NCBI GenBank assembly: GCA_963920575.1
Contig: OY986964.1
Location: 33,537,685-33,601,684, forward strand
DNA: 64,000 nucleotides
DNA from: Narthecium ossifragum
Taxonomy: Eukaryota; Streptophyta; Magnoliopsida; Dioscoreales; Nartheciaceae
Direction: 5' to 3'
The number at the start of each line of letters is the position of its first letter. Within the stretch, counting starts at the first letter, position 1. The notes under the pieces are model-generated. The model was not told the origin of the DNA. It saw nothing but the letters and a program-made list of their open reading frames with translations, and did no database searches. Shown here one piece after another: positions 47,694 through 58,553 of this stretch. The position numbers and the translations under genes were made by a program.

Positions 47694-50063
47694 TGTCACA
47701 CCCCGACCCAGAAAACCCATCCAGGACGGGGCGTGATGGTTCCTATCACTATTCATCATCAACCGGCGCGATACAAAGCGGAAAAGATAAATAATATAAA
47801 CAATTGGATTCCAGGGGCGAAACAGATTCAATTCATATAACATCAAGTTGTACAGTTACAAAATTCCATTCTAAGACTTCCAAGGTAAAGATATAATACA
47901 ATATTACAAAATCCTCAGAATGTCTATAACATATACATATATATCAAAAATGTACAACAGATCATTCTCCAGCAACCTCAAGCGCCCCTGGATGTACTCG
48001 CGCCGTCAAAAGCCGATCCTGCCGGCTCCACCGAAGAAGAACTGCCGCCTGCACCTACGGCACACTGAAAGGAGGAAAACAGCAACAGTGTTGTCTCCCA
48101 GCCTAAGTCTAACGGATGCCACGGGTCCCATAACCCACCGATGTCCCAAGGGCTCCTGTCATGAACCTCTCTCTTGGTCACTCTACCAAGATCACCCTAA
48201 GCACTGCCATGGGAACAGTACCATGCAGGATCACCCTTACCCAGCAGGGATGCCACTGCCTGGGGACCACGTCGGGAACACATCGATTGCATCCTTAGCA
48301 CTTGGCCTTGGAAGACAACACGACCTCTAGACCTCAAATACTGATCAGAGTCAACTAGCGTGAATCCTCAAAGACATGAGACTTGATCACACAATCACAC
48401 CCTACTCCTGACTACCCATCCACGGTCCTAAGGCTAGATCCGAGCTACCCGAGAGCCTCGGATCGGCGACCCAAACCATCGCCCGCCTAACCTCAAATGC
48501 CTCTAATGCATACAATGCATGAGCCTAGGCAAACATCTATCCTAGATATCTCTATATGTCACATCAACAGTTACAAGTCCAACAGATATACAATAGCCCT
48601 CGGCACTCGCCGGCAAAAGGCTAAGGTTCCACAATTCCTCGTTAGCTAGCACTCATAGCTAGCTAATGGCTAAGCACACCATTAAGCAATTAACAACATC
48701 TAAACATGTATTTAAAAGCAAACCACAACATTAATTTACTCAAAGGGGATCAACATGCGATCAATCATTAAGCTCAATGGAAAACCCTTGAAAACCTCAT
48801 GAAATCCGCCTACATGCTTCCCAACATGTCTAGATACTAATCACAAATCAAACCCATCCAAGAAATACCAGAAAACCAAGTTCAAAGGGTCACGGACGAT
48901 GTCACGGTCGATCCGGAGATCGACCGTGAGACCACGGACGATGTCACGGTCGATCCAGCGATCGACCCTGAGACCCATGCGAAGAAAACCAAGGGCGACG
49001 GTCGATCCACCCATCGATCCTGAGAAGTCCAAAACCAAACAGCGCATGACGGTCGATGCGACGGTCGATCCGACGGTCGACCGTCAGGTAAATGGCGAAA
49101 AGGAGCAGATCCCGCGGTCGATCGATCCATCGACCGTGGGGGTCTAAAATCCCGACAGAGCCCGACGGTCGATCCGACGGTCGACCGCCAGGCCCATAAA
49201 GCGTAAAACAACACTCGACGGTCGATGCACCGATCGACCGTCGAGCCCTGGCACAGTTCATCAGAACAGTGCCGAAAATCCATTTCTTTGGATTTCAAGG
49301 ATCAAAACAAGTTGGAATAAGATGAAATTTTGCAAGCAAGTGTATTTAGCAATGAGGAAGCTAATGGAATGAAGAAATCCAGCTTTTGACGGTTAAATCT
49401 TCTATCTAGGTCCAAATGGACAAAAACCGACAAAACGGCGATAATACGGAAACCAACCGTTAGAATACGGAAATTCACTAATAGGAATACTAGAAACAAG
49501 CTATACTACACATGCATTGATCCACACAACATTCTAACAAGTATTCCTACAGCGAAAGTACATAAAACCTATCCTAGGAGAACCTGATCCAAGGATCGAG
49601 GTAGAAACACCTACTTGAGCAAATAGGGTAGCTCCTCCACGCGTCCCGCTGGTCAAGCCGACAAGATCCGCGATCCGAAGCCCAAGTCTTCAAACCCTAG
49701 CTCACCCAAATGAGAGAGAGAAGGAGAAAACGACAGGAGAAGAGAAGGAAAGAAAGAGAAAGGGACAGGCCTTATATAGAAACTCCGGATCTATCTCAGC
49801 CGTCCGATTCGATCTTTCCCGATCGAGCTCTGATCTTCCGATCGGACGCACCCTAGAGATTCTAATCAAACACATACATCCATCCAAGGCAGTGTGTGGA
49901 ACGCGGGTGTGAAACCGACCACAAGAGGGCATATTTACCAAAATGCCCCCGAGGTCCAAACCACCACACGATCGCCCAATCGTGCCCGACGCGGAACCAA
50001 ATCAACAGGAAACCGGCTCTCGACCCACGCGGTCGAGCCAGGTCAGAGGGACGGGCCCTCACA
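47694..50063 (-). mobile_element. Solo LTR 1 (2.37 kb) with GACGGTCGATC palindromic array
   Basis: It begins TGTCACACCCCGACCC and ends GGGCCCTCACA (TG...CA) with a perfect 5 bp duplication AGTAC at 47,689-47,693 and 50,064-50,068. No internal retroelement domains, primer site or second LTR exist, so it is a solo LTR left by recombination. On the minus strand TCTATATAAG at 49,780-49,771 looks like a TATA box with a CT-rich leader after it, suggesting minus-strand orientation. Positions about 48,890-49,250 carry repeated GGTCGATC...GATCGACC modules. The ORFs across it are low-complexity shadows. Confidence 0.85.
48890..49250. repeat. GACGGTCGATC / GATCGACCGTC inverted-module array in LTR 1
   Basis: At least seven modules, each a forward CGGTCGAT and a nearby ATCGACCG so that each forms its own hairpin, alternate with unique spacers (CGTGAGACCAC, CCTGAGACCC, CGTCAGGTAA). 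The spacing is roughly 50-70 bp. Confidence 0.85.
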
Positions 50064-50252
50064 AGTACTCACCCGTACCCTGACACGGTTTTGCATTTCT
50101 CTTATCAATTGCTTAGCACGGCTCCCTTTCTTCTTCTTCAATTTTTTTCCTAAAACCAGGGAATCATATATTTCATACCATTTCCTTCTCTATTCTCATC
50201 TCTCCATACCAAACATAAAGCATCAAACTAAACCCCTAAGTCAGATTAAAAA

Positions 50253-50256
<4 letters not shown>

Positions 50257-50296
<40 letters not shown>
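50257..50296. repeat. (TA)20 microsatellite
   Basis: About twenty uninterrupted TA units beside solo LTR 1. Confidence 0.9.
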
Positions 50297-50300
<4 letters not shown>

Positions 50301-50329
50301 AAATATTAGTAGTTTCTATAGGCTTTATA

Positions 50330-50690
50330 AAAGCCGTTGCCTCTAGATTTGAAGTAGAAACTCCATCTAATTTGAGGGGTTCAATCGGGGGATAAAGAGA
50401 TCTCTTTTGCATACCGCTGCTTGTTTTCCAGAATTTAAAATGTCCTTCAATCACATTGATTCTTGCAGGATTATTTTCCTCAATGATTTGATTAATAATT
50501 TCATTAATTTCATATTCTTTTTCATCAACATAATGATTCAAAAACCAAGGGACAAAAAATTGAATCTGATTTTTAGCTTCTAATTCACTATAGTATAATT
50601 CTTTATAAATCTTTCGTTGTTCCTCATTAAAGGTTAAGAAAAACCAATCACGAAATTATTTGTTATATAACTCTTGAAATTCCTTATTAA
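50330..50690 (-). pseudogene. Decayed retroelement- or pararetrovirus-like frame
   Basis: The minus strand has an almost open frame of about 110 codons, interrupted by a stop near its start, with an aromatic-rich segment followed by an acidic one. The style (short aromatic and charged blocks) recalls structural polyprotein segments of plant pararetroviruses or retroelements, but I cannot name a family. It has no start region, no flanking domains and no intact downstream frame, so it is a fragment. Confidence 0.25.
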
Positions 50691-51894
50691 GGTATATATA
50701 TATATATAGGAGGATTTTTCACAGGGAACTGGTTCCCTATGTCTTACATAGGGAACCAGGATCCTGGCCGTCCGATCTCATCAGACGCCCAGGATCAGCC
50801 AAAACCATTAACTAAACGCCCTCTCCCCCGACGTGCCCTAAGCGCCCTCTCCCGCTCGTGCCCTAAACGCCCTCTCCCGACGATCGCGCCCCCCTCGCCC
50901 ACATGGTAGGGTAACCGTCATGTTAATGGGTGATTCAGTTATAAAAGTAAAAATCGAATTTGATTAATGACTTAGTATGGATACTATATAAGGTTGATTG
51001 TATTATATTAGTATACTATATAAGGTTGATATAACTGTATAAATTAAATCAATCTTATAAAAGAACGCTTATACATAACCGTTTTTGCTCCTTAATAGTA
51101 AGGAGAGAATAAACACATATCCGATATCCAATGATGGAGAGGTTGTTGATCCATGGGTGAAGAATCGCTAGCACGAAACTGAAGAATGTAACTGGAAAAT
51201 GCAAACCACGCCCTGGTTTATATCTAAATATCTAAATGGTAAGTCCATATACACCACTATACTTACTCTATACACCGACTACATGTTAACATTTTATATT
51301 CTTTATAGTAAAAAATATATTAAATGTGCTTCTTCTCCGGCCATCACCCCTCCCCCCTTTTCATCACCACCACCACCATCTCCATGCCGCCCGCCACTGC
51401 CGCTACCCACGTCCCTACCTCATGCTACAGCCACCGCTGACACAACGTCCCAGCCATCGCCCCTCACACCCCACAGCCACCACCACCCTCTCCCTTCCTC
51501 CAATAGATACCGCGGCCCACTCCCCGCCGCGCCCCCCATCTCCACACCACCCCCCCTCCTCCATCACCAACCCCTATCCTCCCGTAGTCGCGCCATCGTC
51601 GATGCCTCAACCCTCACCATGTATCCACAACCACCACACCCATCGCCACGACCACCTCCACCACCCATCGCCACTACCGTGCATTATAAGTTTGTTAACA
51701 GCAGGAAATGTACCTTTGTTATATTTGCCTCTCCTACGCGTCCTCTAGAAGCAAGAAAAAAGATGGAAGTTAAGAGATGTAGGCAATAAACACCTTCGAG
51801 CGATGACAACCACACACAGTAAAAGAAAAAGGGAAATTAAAAAAAAAACACCGAAACACAAGATTTACGTGGTTCGGTAAAAATGTCTACGTCC

Positions 51895-52094
51895 NNNNNN
51901 NNNNNNNNNNNNNNNNNNNNNNNNNNNNNNNNNNNNNNNNNNNNNNNNNNNNNNNNNNNNNNNNNNNNNNNNNNNNNNNNNNNNNNNNNNNNNNNNNNNN
52001 NNNNNNNNNNNNNNNNNNNNNNNNNNNNNNNNNNNNNNNNNNNNNNNNNNNNNNNNNNNNNNNNNNNNNNNNNNNNNNNNNNNNNNNNNNNNNN
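51895..52094. other. Assembly gap (200 N)
   Basis: Exactly 200 unknown bases. The left edge lies in a retrotransposon-like end motif and the right resumes in AT-rich DNA, so the gap probably hides a collapsed repeat of unknown true size. Confidence 0.99.
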
Positions 52095-52519
52095 CTTCAC
52101 CTTGTTAGTTTACCGTACTTTGAAATAGTATATACATAGCATAGTTATGTTTGGTGTTAGGAGCCCCTAATAAGAAACAATAAAAAAACACCCCAATATG
52201 AGGCCCTGGGCGATGGCCTGGACTTTGGGCCGGGCCTGCTACAATCTTCATTGCGAAAAGATCTGGGTGGGGCCAATGGGCGGCTTCCCCAACCGAAAAA
52301 AAACCAAATCATTTCTATTTCTGCAAATTAATTTTTTGTATATATTAAATCCACTTGATAATTGATTTTGCAGATTCGGCCTTTTTTTTATTCCTTTTTA
52401 CAATTCAGGCCAAAATCATTGTTTTAGGCCATTCTATCCTCATCAAATGCTTTATTTGAGACTCATTCTTTCTCAGCTGACCATACATTAAAGGGTTAGG
52501 GCTATCTACACCACACTTT
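52095..52519. other. AT-rich DNA between gap and foldback element
   Basis: No coding or RNA feature is seen. A short GC-richer stretch at 52,200-52,290 (GGCCTGGACTTTGGGCCGGG) is unassigned. Confidence 0.5.
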
Positions 52520-53225
52520 GGACTCAACACAAAATATTTCAGCATTTTTTTCATTTTTTTTAAAATAAAAAAAACTATAAAAACCCTAAACTACCCTCAT
52601 CCCTTACCTCCTCCTCTCCCCCCATTCCACCCTCATCTCCTCCACCACCCCCCACCCCTCACCACGCAGGCAGCCATCGCCGGCCCGCCGTCGCCTCCCC
52701 ACCCCGGCGGCCGCAGCCGTCGCCGCCCATGCCCGCGGGAGGGAGGGAGGGAGGGAGGGAGAGAGGGAGAGAGGGAAGAGGGAGAGGGAGTCCGGCACGG
52801 GAGGCCGGAGAGGGGAGGGAGAGAGAGAGGGAGAGGGGTGGTCGCCGCCCATACCCGCTCGCCTCCCTCTCTCTCTTCCCTCCCCTCTCCGGCCTCCCTC
52901 TCCCCTTCTTCCCTCCCGTCTCCGGCCTCCCTCTCCTTCTTCCCTCCCCTCTCCGGCCTCCCGTGCCGGACTCCCTCTTCCCTCTCTCCCTCCCTCCCTC
53001 TCTCTCTCTCTCCCTCCCGCGGGCATGGGCGGCGGCGGCTGCGACCGTCGGGGTGGGGAGGCGATGACGGGCCGGCGGTGGCTGCCGGCGTGGTGGGGGA
53101 TGGTGGGGGAGGTGAGGGTGGGATGGGGGGAGAGGGGGAGGTAGGGGATGAGGGTAGTTTAGGATTTTTTTAATTTTTTTAATTTTTTTTTTAAAAAATG
53201 AAAAAAATGCTGAAGTGTGATGTTT
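52520..53225. mobile_element. Long GC-rich foldback element
   Basis: Two arms of about 300 bp in inverted orientation: the left starts TTCAGCATTTTTTTCATTTT and runs through CCCTCATCCCTTACCTCC, CGCCGGCCCGCCGTCGCCTC and CCCATGCCCGCGGGAGGGAG; the right arm repeats these in reverse complement with few changes, ending AAAAAAATGCTGAA at about 53,214. The loop is a GAGA/CTCC-rich tract near 52,800-52,980 that itself repeats CTCTCCGGCCTCCCTCTCC three times. No transposase; the long frames on both strands are low-complexity artefacts. A target duplication was not fixed. Confidence 0.8.
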
Positions 53226-53621
53226 AAGCTGATGGGGGTGGATGATGTTCCTATTATAATAGATGAATTGCGTCAACAATGTCATGATGATCTGAGTAGC
53301 AGCAGCAAGCACACCTGGGTTAAAGTGGAAAGCTTAGGTGACCAGATGTTGTTCTTGGGTTTCAATCATTCTGTGTCCATCTCAGCCCGCTCTCACCCAA
53401 ATTGCAAGGGCAACTGCATATACTACATGGACGAATTCTTTGATACTCACATTGAAAGTTTTTATTATCGAGCTGGTGAGCATTATGATATGGGTATATA
53501 TGACTTGGACGATGGAAGCTTCCGGCCTTTTTATCCAGGCACTCTGTGTTCATTCCTGCCACCATTTTGGGTCACCCCTCCTCCCACCGTGGTATTAAGA
53601 TGGCTGCCAGAGATCGATTAG
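53226..53621 (+). pseudogene. Truncated F-box/DUF295-type gene, C-terminal piece only
   Basis: About 130 codons ending in TAG carry the C-terminal DUF295 (KIB1-4 beta-propeller) signature: TWVKVESLGDQMLFLGFNHS, then SVSISA, HPNCKGNCIYYMDE and YDLDDGSFRPFYP. Complete F-box/DUF295 proteins are usually about 350-420 aa with an N-terminal F-box; that part is absent, because the sequence directly upstream is the foldback element. The ATG at 53,220 lies inside the element's end, so a chance fusion product could be made, but a functional gene is unlikely. Confidence 0.75.
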
Positions 53622-53969
53622 GTCTATCAGATTATCTGTTTAGATTTGAATATTTAATGTTACTTTTATTCTTCTTCTCAAAAAAAAAAAATTTCTTATC
53701 TTTCAGTAGCAAATTGAATGTTGTGAACTCTCTCGTTCATGACCTTATTCGTAGATCTATCTTTAGTCTTCTGTATTGATGATTCAAACTTTGAATTAAT
53801 TGCTTCTCTTTTGTTGTTTTCACATTATAATGGCAAGCTTGTTATGTGTTCATTGAAGCGAACAATGTAAATGAAGTGGCAGATCACTGATAGCACCAAC
53901 AGATGAAGCAGAATTTATCGCCATTTAGCCAGCCGCCAAACTTTATCGCCCTATAGCTTTCCATTTTAT
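53622..53969. other. 3' flank of the DUF295 fragment
   Basis: AT-rich DNA without a supported feature. Confidence 0.5.
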
Positions 53970-54710
53970 TTATTTATATATATATTTTTTTATGAGATGA
54001 GCCCTGAGGTTGGAACAACAGATTATAACAGATAACATCAGATCATTCAAAACCTCTATCCCGTCATCACAGGTCCAAGCAAATGGCAATCTAGAGCGAC
54101 GACAAAGCCGAGCGATATAGTCCGCTCTAACCTTACAATCTCTCGACACATGCATAAAAGAAACCGAATCAAACTCAAGAGTCAATAGTGATCATCTCAC
54201 ATTGAAGTATAGAGTCAGTTCCAAGTAGTGCACCAAATGCCCAACTCCATCTGTCTCCCCCGCTCCGCCAACGACGCCAAAAGCTGCCAACCCAGAACCT
54301 GGATCACGAGAGGCGTCCACCCGCACAACCTGGGATCCCCTCCTCCGTTCTCCTACGTTCCTCGGTACACCCCGATGCTCAAGAAATTGCTTGACAAGCC
54401 TTCTGATTTTACGTGCAATCGCCATGGTTGTCCCCCGTCTATCCTCAAAGATGATCTCATTTCTATCCCACCATATCTCCCAACATCCAATGACCAAATA
54501 TGACCTTTGGAGCCTCGCCTCTTGACTCCCACCAGAGCCGACTAAAAAATCAAACAAACCACCAGGATCCCAAGTCAGTAGAGCAAGACCCTCCTTCTCC
54601 AAGACAATCTCAAACACCTCCTTAAAAAAACTACAACCAAAGAGGGCATGCACAATTGTTTCTAGCTCACATCCACATCGAGAGCGGTGTTGATCCATCA
54701 CCAAATGAAG
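53970..54710 (-). pseudogene. LINE remnant (zf-RVT end and RNase H)
   Basis: Two minus-strand frames. The first (54,704-54,192) has the zinc-binding tail CGCELETIVHALFGCSFFKE, the linker YLVIGCWEIWWDRNEIIFED and the RNase H start VVRVDASRDPGSGLAAFGVV. The second (54,185-53,970) has the RNase H end SVSFMHVSRDCKVRADYIAR. The middle of the RNase H domain, with its E and D motifs, is lost between the frames. It lacks reverse transcriptase and is unrelated in orientation to the LINE at 39,969. Confidence 0.8.
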
Positions 54711-55163
54711 CCGCCAAAGCGAATCACCCTTTAGCTTTCCATTGCGAGTTAGTTTGCTTCCAAAAACGGATGACTTTGTCTGCCATCACTCCTTTCTTTT
54801 TGACTTTTTGGTAAAAATGTTATAAAGTGGTGGCTGCTTGTTTTAATACTTGATCATATATTTGAGGCATGATTTTTTTTCAAAAAATTCTAACAAAATA
54901 AGATACTAGATAGTGGTATCTGTTAGAACAGAAAATTATCGAAGGGAAAAACGGTGTTAGAAATGATCTAACATTCAAGAATCGGGGGATTGCAGTTGAG
55001 TTCTACTCATTCGAAAACGAACAGAGGTGTTGAAGCTTGTTGAGATTGGATGAGGAAATGGAAATGAAGTGAAAAATGAAAAATGGGGAGTGGAAAGTGA
55101 TGAACTATGGTAAATCTACTCCTAGGAAATTATAGATCTACTCCTATGAATAGAATTATGGTA
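54711..55163. other. Intergenic DNA ending in short CTACTCCTA repeats
   Basis: AT-rich. From about 55,100 it shows short units of the form TCTACTCCTAGGAAATTATA, which resume on the far side of solo LTR 2 (57,519-57,590). Confidence 0.6.
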
Positions 55164-55168
55164 GCACT

Positions 55169-57513
55169 TGTCGCGCCCCGACCCGCAGGGCGCACCCGGG
55201 CCGGGACCGCGAGGGGGAAAGACCTACAACTACAGCCTCAATTGGCGGAAACAGTCGAGACTACGGCCAGCTGGCGAAAACAGCTGCCACAGGCACAAGC
55301 GGAAGCAAAGAACTAAACAACAACTATTAACATTTATTACAAAACAGTAATAAAAGAGTTAACAGGGTTTAGTATAACAAGCTACAAGGGATCAACAGTC
55401 CCCAAAAAGAAGCTACACTACCCACCAAGGTCACCGCGAAAGCACAAAAGAAGCCATCCTGACCCTCAGACATGGTCAGGATCCGGCACGCTGCCACGAG
55501 ACTACCGACGGGGAAGCACCGGAGGAGAACAGGGACCCGCACCTGCAAACACCACAGTCCAGGTAGGAATGAGCAACAGCTCAGCAGGGTCCTACTCTAC
55601 CACTCTCGCTAAGAAGGCAAACCCAAACGAACCAACCCTGAAGTCAAGTACTGAGGCTTGCCAAGGATCCCATAAATCCCGTCTATAACCTGAAGGACTC
55701 CTGTCCCAAGTACGCCCCTCCGACAACCACTGCTCAAGGGTGGACAACTCCGACAATCCCTAACACAGGGTGGACATGACGCTACTGGTAGGACACCCTT
55801 CCCCAAGCGGGATCTCCACACTTGGCGGAACAACCGAGGTTAAGACTACCACCTCTCAGTACTCCAAGCCACAGAGCCAACAGGACCCCTAACTCCTGAC
55901 CCAAGGACTAAGTCTAGCCAGGGAGTCCATCGATCCCATCGATGTCTCCCCCCCCAAGGTTCCTGTCCAACGTACGTCCCTCCGATAGCCACTGCTCGAG
56001 GACTGGGCTACCTCCGACGGTCCTTGACACAGGGTGGGCCGGACGCCAATTGTAGGACACCCTTACCGGGGTAACGGCGTCAACCACTTAGTCATTGATC
56101 ACCGGAGTTCACGGGTCAACCCCACCCAGTCTAACCTAGCATGTCTAATGCACAGGAGCAGGGCAGGATATTAAATAAAGTTGTAACATGCAACACAGCA
56201 AGGGCACACCTTCGGCCCATTTATACTAAACACTCCCGAGGGTCATGACTCCCTCGGTTCACTACAAAGCGGTAAGAGCATACTGTCAGCCCATTTATTC
56301 TACATACCCCGAGAGGCATCACCCTCTCGGTTCAACCACAAAGCGATAAGCATTCATGTATGATCCATAACAGGACAAGCTCCGAGGGCAAAACCGGAAA
56401 AGCCACTTGCATGCGAAGCCCCGCGAGCAAAACAGCATTTAAACAAGTAAAAACCCTCCCTGCACTGAAGGAGATCGATCTCCTATAGCAGCGAGATCGA
56501 TCTTCCTCGAGGCGAGGAACACCAGTCCAGGTCACCCCCGCGAGATCGATCTCCACCCATATGAAGATCGATCTTGTAGGTGACGAGACGCAAACCGCAC
56601 AGGCGCCAGCCGCCAAGAGATCGATCTCCCTCCCAGGGAGATCGCTCTCGCTCGGGCGGGCTGGGCCACCCCGACCAAGATCGATCTCATCCCATGAGAT
56701 CGATCATGATTGGGTCGCGCCGACGGCCGGACGGCGAGGAACCCCGCCGGAAACCGCCACCATACCTCACCAAACTAGGTGGGCTGGTAGATCTCAGTGC
56801 CACGAAGCTACTCATGGCTTCCAAACCAAAACCAACATCTATACACGGAGATCTAAGGAAAAACAAATCCGGATCTCAAAACCCAAAAGCAACCGGAGTT
56901 TCAGAAGAAGAACCCTACCTCTTCAACGCAGCTTCGATCCACAAGACCAAGCCTAAGATCTTCCTCACCTCGCCACGAACCCAACGAGCCTTCAAGCTCC
57001 AGGAAAGGTGGCCGGAGGAGGAAGAATGGCGAAGAAAAGCTCAGCCGGCCAAGGGGAAGAAACAGAGCTCTCGCGAGGGGGAAGAAGAAAGGAGAAGCCG
57101 GGGGAAAGGAAGGAAGAGGGGAAGGGGGGGTAAGGCCGGGGGAAAGCCGACGAAGGCGGGGAAAAGCTGGGGGAGGGGAGGGAAAGTCTTCCCTCCCCTG
57201 ACAGGGGAAGCGACGGCCACCGCGGTGGTCGTCCTTCGGAAGCCACCGACAGAGACTTCCAGGCACAGGCAGGATCGATCCTCCACGACCCAAGGATCGA
57301 TTCTCCCTGCCCAGAAGTGCAACCTTGGGCTGGAAAACGGGCCCAAGCCCAGAACTCCCAAACTAGGTCCCACCTAACCTTTCTAACAAACACAAGCATC
57401 AAACAAGGTCTGTGTGTGCACACACAGTGTGGAACGACCACCAAGGCGCAATTTCCCAAATTGCCCTTGCGGTCAACACAAGCCAAAAGGGAAAAGAGGG
57501 GCAGGTCCTCACA
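55169..57513 (-). mobile_element. Solo LTR 2 (2.35 kb) with AGATCGATCT palindromic array
   Basis: It begins TGTCGCGCCCCGACCC and ends CAGGTCCTCACA, with a perfect 5 bp duplication GCACT at 55,164-55,168 and 57,514-57,518. The ends and a block near the right end (AGTGTGGAACGACCACCAAG, then AATTTCCCAAATTGCCC) match LTR 1 (AGTGTGTGGAACG, ATTTACCAAAATGCCC), so they are one family, diverged. Inside are two roughly 290 bp tandem segments at about 55,640-56,090 (both with CCTGTCC, CCACTGCTC and GTAGGACACCCTT) and two 75 bp segments near 56,215-56,350. No internal domains. Orientation is assumed from LTR 1. Confidence 0.83.
56465..56710. repeat. AGATCGATCT palindrome array in LTR 2
   Basis: About nine copies of the perfect palindrome AGATCGATCT or its one-base variants, usually paired (GAGATCGATCTCC ... 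GAGATCGATCTT) with about 20-50 bp spacing; two more GGATCGAT motifs lie at about 57,270-57,305. Confidence 0.85.
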
Positions 57514-57518
57514 GCACT

Positions 57519-58545
57519 ACTCCAAGGAAATTATGGTAATACTACTCCTATGGAAGAAATTATTGTAGCACTACTCCTAGAAATGAAGGACTGGTTGCAA
57601 GAATTAAAATGAATAAAAGCTTCATTAAGATAAATAAGACTACATTGATAAATATGAAAGACTACATAAAGATAAAAAGTTGGTTTGCTTTGCTGGCCGG
57701 CTCTTTGTTCTTCATCTTCTGGGCTTTTATAGAGTTTCTGGTAACCGTCTTCAAACCACTTTGAAACTGTCAGAAACTTCCTTGAACTGTTTTTGGAACT
57801 GCTCTTAACCGTCAAAACTGATTAACTGGGCGATATCTTCATTTATTTACGAAACTGCCACTAAACAACTTCTTCTGTCTTCCACTATGATTTGGTCGAT
57901 GATAACCTTGGAATCTGGAAAAACTCTGAACATGAAAGTTGTAGTTCTTCGAATTATCTTTCCAACAGTACCAGAAATGTCCAATTTGGATATCGGATGA
58001 GAAAGTTATGACCAAAACAGTCAATTTACATTAATAGCCATTATTAAAATATGACCGATTGGAATTTGGCCGAGGACATCGGCCATTCTTTGGCCGATTA
58101 CATTTAGAAATTCGTCCATTATTTACTCTTTTGCCATTGGACATTTTGATTGTCATTTTGACACATCAAATGACCGAATTTGGAGATGACGTCAACAGTA
58201 AAGTTGTAGATCTTTTCGTCCTCTTTTCAATGGTCCAAGAATCGATCAGTTTGGACACTTGGTGTAAAAGTTATGGCCAAAATACTTTAACTATGTCAAA
58301 GCTAAAGATATGAATGATTTGATGTCAATTTCGTCTTATTTACAAAATTGCTATCGATCTTGTCAATCGTCCAAATGGCCATTATTATGGCTAACAGTAT
58401 CCACGAGGCTTTCCTATAACTCACTTTACTCTCTTGACAACCAAACAATATCAGGTCGAAAGCAACATCAAATGGTTTCAATAATTATAAATAAAATTTG
58501 ATTTCTCAATCTCACAACCAGAGTACGGTTGCCTTGCCAGTTGCC
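57519..58545. other. Retrotransposon-like intergenic DNA
   Basis: It starts with short CTACTCCTA-type repeats continuing those left of solo LTR 2. Positions 57,590-58,480 resemble LTR-type noncoding DNA (a poly-purine-poor AT-rich stretch with TTTTATAGAGTTTCTGG), and GGCCGATTACATTTAG-type repeats occur near 58,050-58,110. No gene or clean LTR boundary could be set. Confidence 0.4.
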
Positions 58546-58553
58546 ACCAAAGC

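Larger units (their letters stand above)
50069..51894. other. Repeat-rich intergenic block before the gap
   Basis: It contains a (TA)20 tract, a decayed minus-strand frame at about 50,330-50,690, a palindromic transposon end near 50,720-50,770 (GGGAACTGGTTCCCTATG, then CATAGGGAACCAGGATCC), AT-rich DNA with CCGTTTTTGCTCCTTA at 51,078, and a Pro/Ser/His-rich low-complexity stretch at 51,330-51,680. Just before the gap, ACGTGGTTCGGTAAAAATG at about 51,868 resembles a motif common in plant LTR retrotransposon ends. No host gene is supported. Confidence 0.5.

Noticed and set aside
52604..53312. Frames of up to 217 codons on both strands
   Set aside because: They come from the GAGA/CTCC low-complexity foldback and both strands are equally open, so coding is not supported.
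56580..57486. Arg/Gly/Pro-rich frames inside solo LTR 2
   Set aside because: Within an LTR, no retroelement or host domain; open mainly because of GC bias.
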